In this document: piece after piece, positions 1-8,785 of the stretch | Layout: every line of letters begins with the position of its first letter | Position numbering within the stretch: position 1 is the first letter of the stretch | Source: Streptomyces lateritius | GTDB lineage: Bacteria > Actinomycetota > Actinomycetes > Streptomycetales > Streptomycetaceae | DNA length: 64,000 nucleotides | NCBI RefSeq assembly: GCF_014649715.1 | Contig: NZ_BMTO01000023.1 | Coordinates: 1 to 64,000, forward strand | Direction: 5' to 3' | Program-made: the position numbers and the translations under genes | Notes under the pieces: generated by a model | Databases searched by the model: none | Seen by the model: only the letters and a program-made list of their open reading frames with translations | Told to the model about the DNA's origin: nothing

Positions 1-496
1 GGTTGGCCAGGCACCAGGTGACCGGCATGCCCTCCGCTGTGGTGACCAGGTAGAGGCGGAATCCCCAGAAGAACCGGGAGTGGGAGCGGCAGAAGCCGTA
101 GCCGCAGTGCCCCGCCAGGTCGGATCGTTTGACGGTCTCCCTCGATGCCGCGCAGGGCAGCGGGGTGGAGTCGATCAGCCGCAGGTCGTCGTCCCAGGTC
201 GGCACCTGCCGGGCCAGGGCCTCGATCACGTGGGAGATCAGCGGCCCGGCGGCGTTCAGACGCTTGTTGTAGGCGGACTGCTGGGGCAGGTAGCGGAGCA
301 GATGCCCCAGCCGGGCATGCGCGAAGCGGATCCAGTGCCGGGCCGAGGGGAACCCGAGCAGCACTTGGGCGACCGCGAGGCACAGCAATTCGGCGTCCGT
401 CAGTCTCGGAGGTCGCCCGATCCGGCGACGCGGGGCCACATGGTCGTCGATGAACACGTACAGTGCCGCCAGAAGGGCGTCCAGGTTTGTCTTCAC
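1..496 (-). CDS. IS982-family transposase, C-terminus outside the window
   Basis: Start is a GTG at 496 (VKTNLDALLAALYVFIDDH). About 165 residues are visible. The N-terminal region has the family pattern RRRIGRPPRLTDAELLCLAV and later WIRFAHARLGHL. The first catalytic Asp of the DDE fold is likely in LRLIDSTPLPC, followed by GHCGYGFC and the strand FWGFRLYLV. The protein would cut and paste the element. No frameshift is seen in the visible part; intactness cannot be judged because the 3' end is missing. Confidence 0.85.
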   Translation of the reverse strand, partial: MKTNLDALLAALYVFIDDHVAPRRRIGRPPRLTDAELLCLAVAQVLLGFPSARHWIRFAHARLGHLLRYLPQQSAYNKRLNAAGPLISHVIEALARQVPTWDDDLRLIDSTPLPCAASRETVKRSDLAGHCGYGFCRSHSRFFWGFRLYLVTTAEGMPVTWCLAN

Positions 497-565
497 ACAC
501 GAGCCAACGGGCGCCCTTCGCCATGGTCGCGGCCAGCACAAAAATCGGACTCACTCATCTAGGGT
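1..565 (-). mobile_element. IS982-family insertion sequence, cut by the window edge
   Basis: The transposase reads leftward out of the window. The likely upstream end of the element is near 565, where the top strand ends in AGGGT, matching the ACCC-type termini of IS982 elements (inferred). The other end is outside the window. Confidence 0.65.
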
Positions 566-1082
566 CGGCTCCAGCCCGCGCCGATATGGCGTGCGCGGGC
601 CAGGCCCGGCGCCCAGAGGCGCTCCGGGAGCAGTACCGCCGGGGGCCGCCCCCCTCTTCTCGCCGTGCGTCGGCACCAGGCCGAGCGGGTGCTCGCCCAA
701 TTGGGCGAGAACGATCTTCATCGCCGTGCGCGAGCACCAAGCCATCACCGCCGCGGATGCGTGAACCGGCGGCGCCCCCGGGCAAGGCCGACGGTTCCCT
801 CAGGTCGGCTCCGTTCCTCTTCCGCACAGGTCGATGGATCCTGAGATCGACTTCTGTAGGCCCTGGAGGGGTCCAGTACGGAAGTAGTCGGCGCCGCCGC
901 GCCTCCGTCCGGACCCCTTGACCCACAGGTCACAGTGCTGCGCCGCCTCCCGGATCGAGACCGTGGAGGCAAGTTGCAGGGCAAGTGTGAGGCAACTTGT
1001 AGGGCAGGTCCGTCGGCGCCACGGCGGGTGCCGTGCGTCACGTCGCGTCACAACGGGCGCTCGCCGCCCCATAACTGAGAGA

Positions 1083-1100
1083 CAAGACCGTGTGGTCTTG
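1083..1100. repeat. Short perfect inverted repeat
   Basis: CAAGACC (1083-1089) and GGTCTTG (1094-1100) are exact reverse complements around a 4-nt loop. It lies 17 nt before a second inverted repeat. It could be a protein-binding site or an RNA hairpin; no T-tract follows, so it is not a typical terminator. Confidence 0.5.
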
Positions 1101-1116
1101 CTCGTAGCAGTGCCTC

Positions 1117-1177
1117 AGGCCGCATTCAATACTCCGACCGCCCGGGAAAACCCCAGGTCAGGCATTGAATGCGGCCT
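1117..1177. repeat. 14-bp inverted repeat with 33-nt centre
   Basis: AGGCCGCATTCAAT (1117-1130) is the exact reverse complement of 1164-1177. The arms are separated by 33 nt. The arms are less GC-rich than their surroundings. Possible operator, recombination site or IS-end remnant. Confidence 0.55.
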
Positions 1178-1413
1178 TCGCCGTGTCCATCGTGATCCGG
1201 GCTTGCGGGGCTAGGGGTGCCGCGTCGCAAGGTGCTCTCATCGGCCCGGCAGCCCGTGCTCACGGCGTCCGTCAAGCGTCCGCGAATCCCCACCGCTCCC
1301 TTGCCTGTAGAAGCGCCGAGCGGATTTTCGCGAGAACTGGATCCGCTGCCCGCCGGGCCGGACTGTGGCCCCCGCGCTCACCCGGAGCGCCCCTGACTGA
1401 AGGAGAACCGATC

Positions 1414-1590
1414 GTGTCCACGCTTGCCCTGCTCGTCGTCTTGCTCCTAGTCCTCACCAGCGTCCTGTTCCTCGGCTTTATCGGCTACCTGATCGACCGC
1501 CACCCGCGGCTGGCCAAGCCGCTGGGCGCCTGCGGCACCTGGGCCGCCGTCCTGGTCGCCACCATCGCCCTGGTCGTGGCCCTGCGATGA
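1414..1590 (+). CDS. Small two-helix membrane protein
   Basis: GTG start at 1414 with AAGGAGAA 6-7 nt upstream. The 58-residue product has a hydrophobic helix at about residues 4-26 (LALLVVLLLVLTSVLFLGF), a short charged loop DRHPRLAK, and a second helix at about 40-57. No family recognised. It stands alone and is followed by a strong hairpin terminator at 1777-1813. Confidence 0.65.
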   Translation: MSTLALLVVLLLVLTSVLFLGFIGYLIDRHPRLAKPLGACGTWAAVLVATIALVVALR

Positions 1591-1776
1591 TCTGCCGATC
1601 CTGTCGCGCCGTCTGTCACGCGTCCTACCTGCCGCGTGGGTTGACCCGCACCGATAGCCCAGAACCCCACCTCCGGCCCCGGCGTGACAGCACCCCGTAT
1701 AACAGCCCCGCGCGTCAGCCGTCCGCCCGTTTGGATCGAAGGCGGGCACCCCCTTGACCGCCCTGCCTCGCACGGT

Positions 1777-1813
1777 TGCGGCCCCTTGACCACCTGCTGG
1801 TCAAGGGGCCGCA
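1777..1813. terminator. Strong hairpin between convergent genes
   Basis: TGCGGCCCCTTGACCA (1777-1792) pairs perfectly with 1798-1813 around a 5-nt loop, giving a 16-bp stem. It lies between the small membrane protein gene and the convergent nuclease gene, so it probably terminates both. Confidence 0.8.
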
Positions 1814-1864
1814 TCGTGCCCCGGACAGGAGCACCGGGAGTTGTGGGGCGGGTGGAGCTCGCCG

Positions 1865-2563
1865 TCAGGACAAGGGGCCGGGCCGGCGGGGGGCAGGGAT
1901 GGCCTGCAGGAGTTCCCACAGGGGTGTGGAGCCGCTGGCCCATTGGGCGAGGACGGTGCGGTCGACCAGATGCAGGCGCTGGGAGCGGGCGAACTCGACT
2001 GCCGGTTTGGAGAATCTGCCGTTGGTGACGAGGACGACGACGTCGCCCTTGTGTACCGGCCGGCCGGTGCCGTTGAGCACCTGCAGATCCGGCGTACCCA
2101 CCGCGGAGCCGGCCAGGCCGGCCTTACGGTGCTTGCACTGAATCACCCAACGCCGCCCATACGGGTCGGTCGCTTTCACGTCAGCGCCGTTGTCCCCGGC
2201 ACCGCCAACCTGCACGGCATCCGCGCACCCATCACGCCGCATCAGGTCCCGTACCGCGTGCTCGAACTGCCGGTGATGCAAAGTGTCCAGCTGCGCCAGC
2301 GCATAACGCAGCCCCTGAGACCTCACCTGCTCCCATCGCGCCGCACGCCGTCGCTGAACCATCCAGGCCACCACGGCCCCGCCCACCAGCGGCACCAGGA
2401 CGACCGGAATCCACGGGTGAGCGGCCACGAAACGCACCACACCCATGACCAGCATCCACGCCAGAACCAGCCCACCGATCATCAGGACCAACTGGTCGCC
2501 GCCGGACGTCTTGCGTGAGCGCCGCCGGACCGAACGGCGCCGCGCGGGCCGACGCCGACTCAC
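1865..2563 (-). CDS. Membrane-anchored Mrr-type restriction endonuclease-like protein
   Basis: Start chosen at GTG 2563: it overlaps the upstream TGA (GTGA) and has GGGAGCGGAAG just before it. The 232-residue product has a basic N-terminus, two membrane helices at about 25-47 and 52-69, and a C-terminal Mrr-catalytic-type (PD-(D/E)XK) domain. Likely active-site residues are E101, D128 (in GDNGAD) and Q142-C-K144 (IQCKH), the order expected for this fold. Family members cut foreign or modified DNA. Membrane anchoring suggests action on incoming DNA, which is inference. Translationally coupled to the upstream small membrane protein. Confidence 0.8.
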   Translation of the reverse strand: MSRRRPARRRSVRRRSRKTSGGDQLVLMIGGLVLAWMLVMGVVRFVAAHPWIPVVLVPLVGGAVVAWMVQRRRAARWEQVRSQGLRYALAQLDTLHHRQFEHAVRDLMRRDGCADAVQVGGAGDNGADVKATDPYGRRWVIQCKHRKAGLAGSAVGTPDLQVLNGTGRPVHKGDVVVLVTNGRFSKPAVEFARSQRLHLVDRTVLAQWASGSTPLWELLQAIPAPRRPGPLS

Positions 2564-2934
2564 CTTCCGCTCCCGTCGCGCTCCCACTTGATCGGGTAGG
2601 AGACCGTTGGCTGGGGACGGGGAGCGGGCTTGTCCCACCCGGGCCACCGGATCGGATAGGAGACCGTCGGTGCCGGAGAAGGCGCCGGCCTGTCCCAGCC
2701 GGGGAACTTGATCGGATAGGCCACCCCCGAGGTTGGCCGTGGCGCGGGTAACCGCTCCGTTCCCGCTTCACCGCCGGCAGAAGTTCCCGACGAGCCCCCG
2801 AACACGAACACGGCCGCCACGATCCCGATGGCCAGCGCTGTCTGCTTACTCGTCCCCACCGGCGCCCGCCAATGTGACCGCACCGACGTCCCGTCCCGCC
2901 TGAGATACCCCTTGATGAACGGCAAAACCGACAC
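2560..2934 (-). CDS. Small membrane protein with YPIxxPGWD repeats, coupled to the nuclease
   Basis: GTG at 2934 opens the frame, but the GGGGAGG in front is only about 1 nt away; TTG at 2925 has better spacing. Product about 121-124 residues: a cytosolic basic start (LPFIKGYLRR), one membrane helix at about 32-50 (TALAIGIVAAVFVFG), then a Pro-rich outer part with three copies of YPI(K/R)(F/W) at residues 73, 93 and 113, the first two continuing PGWD(R/K)PAP. No family recognised. Its TGA overlaps the nuclease GTG, so the two proteins probably work together. Confidence 0.65.
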   Translation of the reverse strand: MSVLPFIKGYLRRDGTSVRSHWRAPVGTSKQTALAIGIVAAVFVFGGSSGTSAGGEAGTERLPAPRPTSGVAYPIKFPGWDRPAPSPAPTVSYPIRWPGWDKPAPRPQPTVSYPIKWERDGSGR

Positions 2935-3002
2935 CCCTCCCCGATCGACAACGCGCTCTCCCACGCGACCAACCAATGTAGAACGCCCCACTGACAGGGC
3001 GT

Positions 3003-3265
3003 TACTTGATTCAAACCGAAAGTGATCTTGCCGCCTGCGGCGTTGGCTCGGTTGGCCGTACAAGGGGGCGGTGGGCTGGGTGCGCGGAGAAGTTGATGCC
3101 GACCACTTCTGTGCGGGTCTGAGGGTGCCTTCATGCACATCCTTTCCCGGCGAGGCTGCACTTCTTATGGGCTTCAGTGGCTTGGTAGGCCGGTCTGAAG
3201 ATTGGCCTGTTCGCGCTATCCGTGATCACTTGATCGCACTAAGCTACGTCCGTGGTGGTTGGTGA
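3003..3265. other. Gap without a gene
   Basis: No convincing coding frame or RNA gene seen. It separates the leftward nuclease pair from the rightward broken genes and may hold promoters for both. Confidence 0.4.
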
Positions 3266-3858
3266 AGATGCCCAGCTGAAGGGCTTCTCGGGTGCCCGCA
3301 GAGCAAGCAGTGGTTCGAGGGCACGATGCGCATCTCCGGGGCGTACGCGAACACGGACTCGCCGTCCTGTGGCCGCCGGCTGACGATCCCGTGGCCGTAT
3401 GGCGGGCGGACGTTCTCCTTCGACCTGGGGGGAACGATGCGCGGCGAGCCGTATCAGAGCGACATGTTCTGCGCAGAGGTCAAGAACTACTCGCAGCCGG
3501 GCGGCCAGGGGACACACTTCGATGAGTTCCTCGCCAAGTGCTATGTCGCCGCCCAGATCCAACATCACCTGAGCGATCACTTCATGTGGATCACCTGGTC
3601 ACCGTTCCGGGCGAACTCCTGGTCGACGCTCAGCTCCGCCGACCAGGTGGAGGCAGCCGTCCTGCAGCATCGCAGCCGAGTGTTCGGGACCGATGACCTC
3701 GATGAGGCCAGGAAACTTCTGGACCCCGAACTCGCCCGGTCGGTCGCCGCTCGCCTGTGGCTGATCGTGCTCTCGGAAAAGCAGGAGACACTTCTGCCTC
3801 TCAAGGACTGGAAGCCATCGTGGCCGCTGAACTCACCCGCAGAGAGGGCTCGTGGTGA
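3266..3858 (+). pseudogene. Broken gene with possible nuclease-like EVK motif
   Basis: Frame 2 from 3266 gives WFEGTMRISGAYANTD, then a region with DLGG, CAEVKNY and a helical tail. An acidic residue followed by E-V-K (AEVKNYSQ, about 50 residues after ATG 3326) is compatible with a PD-(D/E)XK nuclease core, but this is weak evidence. No proper start with a ribosome site is seen. Near 3808 the natural reading seems to move to frame 1 (EAIVAAELTRREGSW), ending at TGA 3856-3858 over the GTG of the next gene. It thus looks like an old first gene of an operon with a lost 5' end and a frameshift. Confidence 0.5.
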
Positions 3859-3975
3859 ACATCATCGAACAGTCGATCGCCCAGGCCATGGACGAGCCCG
3901 ACGACCGGATGATGTTCACCCGCGTCAAGGACATCGTCGCCCGGCACCTGACCCGTATGGACCCCCGCGCCAGGA
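3852..3975 (+). pseudogene. 5' fragment of a gene cut by an IS21 remnant
   Basis: GTG 3852 overlaps the stop of the preceding gene. The reading MVNIIEQSIAQAMDEPD continues to about residue 40 (HLTRMDPRA). Past about 3975 the sequence belongs to the opposite-strand IS21 transposase. The rest of the gene was not found on the far side of the insertion, so a deletion accompanied or followed it. Product unknown; probably operon partner of the gene before it. Confidence 0.55.
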
Positions 3976-4987
3976 CCCTGACCTGGGCGCCGGCGAGTCC
4001 CGGCGGGACGGAATACAGATTCCCGTCGAAGGAAACGAGGCACTGCGGGCTCACGGTCCGCTCGACCTCCAGCTCGGCCGGGAACGGCCGGACCGGGACG
4101 TCGAGCAGCATTTCAGCGGCAGCGAGTTCACCGACGGTGACCTTGATCCCGTCCACCGACCGGCGGCGTTCATCCATGCGGACGGCGAGCTTGTCGATGC
4201 CGGACTGGGCTTGGACGACGGTCAGCGCGTCGGGAACCGTGCGCCACCAGCGTTGGGCTGCCGAGTGGTTGGCCTTCTCGACGACGCCCTTGCGGTTGCC
4301 GCGACGAGGCGGGCAGATGTCGACTCCGACGCCGTAGTACTTCGCGACAGCAGCGAACGATGCGGTGACCTGCCCGCTGGAGGGGTAACAGACCGTGGCC
4401 ATCCGGTCGAAGCGCCACCGCCTCGCGGTCCCGCCCAGCTTGCGGACCACCTGGTCGAGGGCCTGGACCAGATGCGGGAGGTCCTCGGACTCCGCCAGCA
4501 CCGCCCGCCACCGGCCCGAATGCGCGAGTGCCCCGACCAGCAGGTGAGCGTGCTCGCCCACTCCCCACAACTCGGGCGCGTCCGGAAGCTCCAGCCAGTC
4601 GAACTGGATCTCCTCGCCCGGCGGGTGCGCGATCACCGCGACGTTCCGGCCCGTCGCGGCGTGACATGGTTCGCAGTGCGGGCGGACCTGGTAGCGGCGA
4701 AGCGCACGGGTGAAGGTCGAGTAGCCGCCTTCATAGCCCAAGCCCCTGACCTCGTCGAACAGGGTCGAGGCCCACAAGTGCGGGTCATCGGCGAGCCGCT
4801 GCCGGCAGTACTGCAGGAAGGGCACGAAGGCGTCCGGGCTCTGCCGTCGTTGGCCAGGGACCTGGTCGCCGTTCAGATAGGCACGGATCGTCTTGCGGTC
4901 ACGTCCCAGATGACGTGCGATCGCCGAGATCGTCCAACCCTGACGACGCAGTGCATGAGCATCCACGTCTTCCTCCCGCGTGAGCAT
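3976..4987 (-). pseudogene. istA: IS21-family transposase IstA, 3'-truncated
   Basis: ATG 4987 starts MLTREEDVDAHALRRQGWTI, with an N-terminal helix-turn-helix (ISAIARHLGRDRKTIRAYL) typical of IstA. The DDE integrase core includes GEEIQFDWLEL (first Asp), VCYPSSGQ and GNRKGVVEKAN (Glu). The C-terminal beta-barrel part stops after SVPPGLAGAQVRVL near 3976, where it joins the host gene fragment. The partner ATPase gene istB, which should follow, is absent. The element is therefore a non-autonomous remnant. Confidence 0.85.
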
Positions 4988-5222
4988 CCAGGCCCCCGAC
5001 CAGGCCGAACTTGCGCACGCAGGCTCTCCACGACACACCGATCCCAGTTCGACACGCCGGGCAAGATCACACGATGAGTGGGGAGATCGCCTGAGCAGGT
5101 TTGGCCGACCCAGGAGCCGCGGATCGGAAGAGCGCGGTTCCCATCGAACTCCATGCTGAGCCCTCCGATATGTTCTTCCGGGCTCGCGCCGACGGGTCCC
5201 ATTCGTATGCGAGGGGGGAAAC

Positions 5223-5720
5223 GTGCCTGGTGAACGGCTTGACGCGGAGTGGGTCCGGTCCTGGCGGGAACAGGCCGACGCGGCGCTGACGAAGCTGATG
5301 CAGTCCTTCCTCCCGACGCACGGCTTCCCGCCCGGTCACAACGCCGTGACGCTCGCAACCGACGACAGCCACCAGGCGACGGACGCACTCGTGGACCTGA
5401 CACCGATCCCATCCGACCTGACCACGCTCTACTGGGTGATCAGCGAGGCTTCCCTGTCCGACGTCGACAACGGGTACTTCATCCACTCACCAGCAGCGGT
5501 GGCGGAACACCTCCGCGAGTACGGCCCCGCTCCGATCGACGGCGAATCAATCGCACTGGTCTTCGCCAGCGACGGCGGGGGCCATCTGTTCGCGATCGGA
5601 GACAGCGGACAAGTCTGGAAGTCCACCACCGCCTCCTGGTTTGACGACTTCGAGGTCGCCGCGTCCAGCTTGCAGGAGTTCCTCGAACAGCTCGGCCGGC
5701 GGATCGCGAACCAGCCCTGA
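5223..5720 (+). CDS. SMI1/KNR4 (SUKH) family protein
   Basis: GTG 5223 follows GAGGGGGGAAA at good spacing. The 165-residue product has the SUKH pattern: an N-terminal helix (WVRSWREQADAALTKL), IPSDLTTLYWVISEASL, an acidic residue-rich middle, and a C-terminal SWFDDFEVAASSLQEFLEQL helix. SUKH proteins are best known as immunity proteins against contact-dependent or polymorphic toxins. No toxin gene is adjacent, so it may be an orphan immunity protein. Confidence 0.7.
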   Translation: MPGERLDAEWVRSWREQADAALTKLMQSFLPTHGFPPGHNAVTLATDDSHQATDALVDLTPIPSDLTTLYWVISEASLSDVDNGYFIHSPAAVAEHLREYGPAPIDGESIALVFASDGGGHLFAIGDSGQVWKSTTASWFDDFEVAASSLQEFLEQLGRRIANQP

Positions 5721-5804
5721 TCATCGCCCGAGGAACAAACCCGGCCCCCTGCCCCACGGAGGTCATCTCACTCCAGACTGGGAAATTGCGAGCAGGTGTG
5801 GGGT

Positions 5805-5823
5805 CACCCCTGAGCAGGGGGTG
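5805..5823. terminator. Short hairpin between convergent genes
   Basis: CACCCC (5805-5810) pairs with GGGGTG (5818-5823) between the SUKH gene and the leftward membrane protein gene. Modest stem, no T-tract. Confidence 0.35.
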
Positions 5824-5830
5824 GCCGATT

Positions 5831-6094
5831 TCAAAGAGCGTCATCAAGCGCTCGGACCTTTTCCTGTGCCCGCCACGCGCGGTCCTGGCCGACCGCCAGA
5901 CAGTGTGCCCGCAGCAGCGCCCAGCCGGCCCCGCCCAGCACGGCCACGGCGAGTACGGCCACCAGGACGGGCCACACCGTCGACCAGTTCCGGGCGCCCC
6001 ACACCACTGCGGCAGCCGCCGCCACCGCACCCCAGCCCTGCAGTTTCTTGCGGGTCTGCTTCTTCAAGCGTCGGCGCCGTCGACGTGCCGCCAT
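5831..6094 (-). CDS. Small basic membrane protein
   Basis: About 87 residues. The N-terminus is very basic (ARRRRRRLKKQTRKK), followed by two hydrophobic stretches (AVAAAAAVVWGA and VWPVLVAVLAVAVLGGAGWALL) and a charged tail. ATG 6094 was taken; a GTG one codon upstream is an alternative. No family recognised. Same strand as the next small membrane protein, with a 76-nt gap. Confidence 0.55.
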   Translation of the reverse strand: MAARRRRRRLKKQTRKKLQGWGAVAAAAAVVWGARNWSTVWPVLVAVLAVAVLGGAGWALLRAHCLAVGQDRAWRAQEKVRALDDAL

Positions 6095-6170
6095 CACTCC
6101 CCCGCTCCCCGGGCCCGTGATCCGCAGTGTGTGCCGACGGACGCCGCCTGCCCCGTGCGTGTGCGGGGGC

Positions 6171-6377
6171 TCATCGGCTGGCCTGGGTGACGCCGCTCGC
6201 GAGCTGCCCCAGGATGTTCAAGATCTCCTGGCCGGCCGGGGTGAGGGCGAGCAGGACTCCCAGTGCCAGGACGATGACGACGGTCAGTTTCTCGTCGAAG
6301 CGGCTGCGGGCCTCCGTACGCCGCCGAAGCCGCCAGATGACGGCGACTACGAGCAGCACCGCCACGTTGATGGTCAC
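6171..6377 (-). CDS. Small membrane protein, two helices
   Basis: GTG 6377 chosen because the hydrophobic reading starts there (VTINVAVLLVVAVIWRLRRR); the longer frame upstream has poor composition. Product 68 residues: helix, basic loop RRRTEARSRFDEK, second helix LTVVIVLALGVLLAL, then a short amphipathic tail. Likely co-transcribed with the basic membrane protein. Function unknown. Confidence 0.6.
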   Translation of the reverse strand: MTINVAVLLVVAVIWRLRRRTEARSRFDEKLTVVIVLALGVLLALTPAGQEILNILGQLASGVTQASR

Positions 6378-6532
6378 CAACCGCCCCGACCTCCCGCCGA
6401 CCGGCTTCACCCCACCGACGGCTGGGTGTCGCCGCCAACCCTCGAAAACGTCATCGCCGGTGTCATCGTGGCCGCGATCGTCTGGGCAACCGCACGAGCC
6501 TGGAAGCGCTGGCATCGCAAGGAGCCCACGGA

Positions 6533-8785
6533 TTAGAGCAGCTCGCTAGCCATTTCACTGACGTTCCGCGCTTGGACGCCGCGGCGTCCGTCCGGCGCAG
6601 GTTCCGGGAGATCTCGCAGGTGCGCCACGAGGGAACGGCAGATGCGCTCGATCTCCAGGTCGGAAGCGACTGCGTCACTCCAACGGTCGTTGCCGCGGTG
6701 GGGCTGTGCGAGCGCCGTCTGGATCCGGGGCAGGGCAGGACGTGCGGCCTGGCCCATGCGGTTCAGGCAGGCGAGGACATCGCGCGCGGTGGAGTCGTTG
6801 TCCTTCCAGGCGTTCAGCAGGGCCGACACAACGGTGTCGGCCTCGCTGTCTCCGGCTATGTCCCACAGTGCTGATGCGGTGTGGACGAGAGTCCACGCGT
6901 TCCCCACGTTCAGTACGGCCGCATCCTGTTGCTCGTTCCGTGCGTTCATCGCTGTCTGCTCGTTCAGTATTTGTCGCAGGCGCGGCAGGACGGGAGTGGC
7001 GGGAGGTCCGATCCGGCCAGCGAGGCCGATGGCGTCGAAGTTCCGCTGGTGGTCAAGGAGGTGTTCCAGCAGCGGCACGACATCTTCGGGGCAGCGCTCG
7101 ATTTCCCAGACGGCGGCTGCCGCGGCCGTACGGACCGCCACGTTGTCCGCCTCAGTAAGGGGCCGGACGGTGTCCAGGGCGGAGGCGGCGCGGGTACCGA
7201 ACGAGGCGAGAGCCTTCAGGACTGGCTCCGCGGTGCGCCACTGCATGTGCCGGACGGCGGCCTGGACGGCGTCGGTGAGGGCAGGTACGGCCGCCGGATC
7301 CCCCAGCTTGGCGAGGGCGGAGGCGAGAGCCGGGGAGCTGACATCGGGCCACTCCCGTGAGTGGTCGACATCGGCAAGGAGACGAACGAGTCGGGGCGTG
7401 AGTTCAGCGGCGGCTTGGGGCAGATGTCCTGCCGCATTCACGGCGCGCCAGGCATCATCACCGGTGTCAAGCGCGGTCAGCAGCCCAGGCAAGGCCCGCT
7501 CGTCTCCGAGCTGGGCCAGCGCCAGAACGGCCTGCTGATGGGCGCGGCGCAGCTCGGGGTGCGGGCTCGCCCACGCATCGGGCCTGTGTGTGGTGCGGTG
7601 GGTGGTGACGTAGGCGGCGAGGGTTTCCCGGGCCGGCTCGGCCAGCTGGCCCAGGGACCCGAGGGCCTCGGCCGCTGCCGCCGACGTGTAGGAGTCGCGC
7701 GGCAGCAGACACTGGGCCAGGAGCCGCACCAGGTGAGTGTGATCTCCCCGCCAGGAAGTGATCAGACCGCGTGCCATGTCGATCGCGTCGTACCGGGTAG
7801 CCGCATCCGGGCTGCGCAGCTGCTCGCGGAGCAGGGCGGTCCGGTCCTCGACACGCGAGTCGAGCACCTCGTGGAAGGTCACCAGCAGAGACGTCGTCGG
7901 TGTGTGGGCGCGGCCGCGGCGTTCGAGGTCGGCGAAGGCGGCGGCGACGTGCCCAGGAACACCAGGGTCGGAGTCGGCCTCGACAGGACACGTGCACGGT
8001 TCCGACGGGCCCCGGCTCTCGTCCTCTGTCTCGCTCTCCTGGGGCCGGGGTATCGGCGTGATCCGGCGAAGGAGTCCGATCGCGGTGGGCACAGTAGTGT
8101 CGTCGATGGACTCGGAAACGCAGCGGGCCCGCTGGACGAGCGCCGCAAGACGGACATCGGCATCCACCGCCACCCCGTCGGCGAGGATGTCGAACCACTC
8201 CCACGCCGGGACCCGTGCCGCCGGGAGCCGAAGCGCCAGGTCGCCCATCGTCCGGACCACCAGCAGCCGCTCCGTGATGCCGTCCTCGGCGGCGAGCCGC
8301 TCCCGAAGGGCCCCTACCGCCCGCTCGGGGTCATCCAGGAACAGTCCCAAGCCGGCGATGGCGGCTCCACGCACCTGCGCGTCGGCATCACGTGCATAGC
8401 CGATGAAAGCCTCGCCGCGCCCGCGCATCAGCGCTGCGGCGTCCTGGTAGGCAGTGGACTCCTCACCATCGGGGCCAATCCAGACGCTGCGGGGTTCGTC
8501 CCGATCGACGGCTTCACGGCCGATGTTCACGATCAGTGCGACCACCGACGCCCGATCAGGCGTGGAGGGGGCGTCAGCCATGGCGAACAGGAACGGCAGA
8601 CTGGCCACCGTGCATGGATACACGTCCCCCTGGTGGTGGGCTGCGCTGCAGAAGCTGCTGAACGCCTGCTTCCGGACCTCGGCGTCAGGCGAGGCCATGT
8701 CGCGCAGCCATCGCGGAACATCACTGGCAGGTCCGTAGGCGTGCCCCATGGACGCCCAGTCGATGTTCTCCAAGTCGTTGATCAT
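6533..8785 (-). CDS. Large HEAT-repeat protein
   Basis: ATG 8785 (MINDLENIDWASMGHAYGP) chosen over an upstream GTG because the extra residues have shadow-like composition. The product is about 750 residues and almost entirely made of alpha-helical HEAT-type pairs, for example VRGAAIAGLGLFLDDPE, AAAEALGSLGQLAEPAR, ALAQLGDERALPGLLTAL and ALASALAKLGDPAAVPAL. Such solenoids bind proteins or peptides and have no catalysis of their own. The N-terminus resembles the 54780-55550 product. No clear partner gene. Confidence 0.7.
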   Translation of the reverse strand: MINDLENIDWASMGHAYGPASDVPRWLRDMASPDAEVRKQAFSSFCSAAHHQGDVYPCTVASLPFLFAMADAPSTPDRASVVALIVNIGREAVDRDEPRSVWIGPDGEESTAYQDAAALMRGRGEAFIGYARDADAQVRGAAIAGLGLFLDDPERAVGALRERLAAEDGITERLLVVRTMGDLALRLPAARVPAWEWFDILADGVAVDADVRLAALVQRARCVSESIDDTTVPTAIGLLRRITPIPRPQESETEDESRGPSEPCTCPVEADSDPGVPGHVAAAFADLERRGRAHTPTTSLLVTFHEVLDSRVEDRTALLREQLRSPDAATRYDAIDMARGLITSWRGDHTHLVRLLAQCLLPRDSYTSAAAAEALGSLGQLAEPARETLAAYVTTHRTTHRPDAWASPHPELRRAHQQAVLALAQLGDERALPGLLTALDTGDDAWRAVNAAGHLPQAAAELTPRLVRLLADVDHSREWPDVSSPALASALAKLGDPAAVPALTDAVQAAVRHMQWRTAEPVLKALASFGTRAASALDTVRPLTEADNVAVRTAAAAAVWEIERCPEDVVPLLEHLLDHQRNFDAIGLAGRIGPPATPVLPRLRQILNEQTAMNARNEQQDAAVLNVGNAWTLVHTASALWDIAGDSEADTVVSALLNAWKDNDSTARDVLACLNRMGQAARPALPRIQTALAQPHRGNDRWSDAVASDLEIERICRSLVAHLRDLPEPAPDGRRGVQARNVSEMASELL

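Larger units (their letters stand above)
566..1413. other. Stretch without a convincing gene
   Basis: Several open frames exist on both strands but none has normal codon use plus a recognisable family. A minus-strand frame at 551-748 (MMAWCSRTAMKIVLAQLGEHP) could be a gene remnant. The part from 1080 to 1180 holds two clear inverted repeats, listed separately. Confidence 0.4.

Noticed and set aside
3326-5077. A single 583-residue plus-strand protein
   Set aside because: After about 3810 the reading is the antisense of the IS21 transposase; only the first part is real gene sequence.
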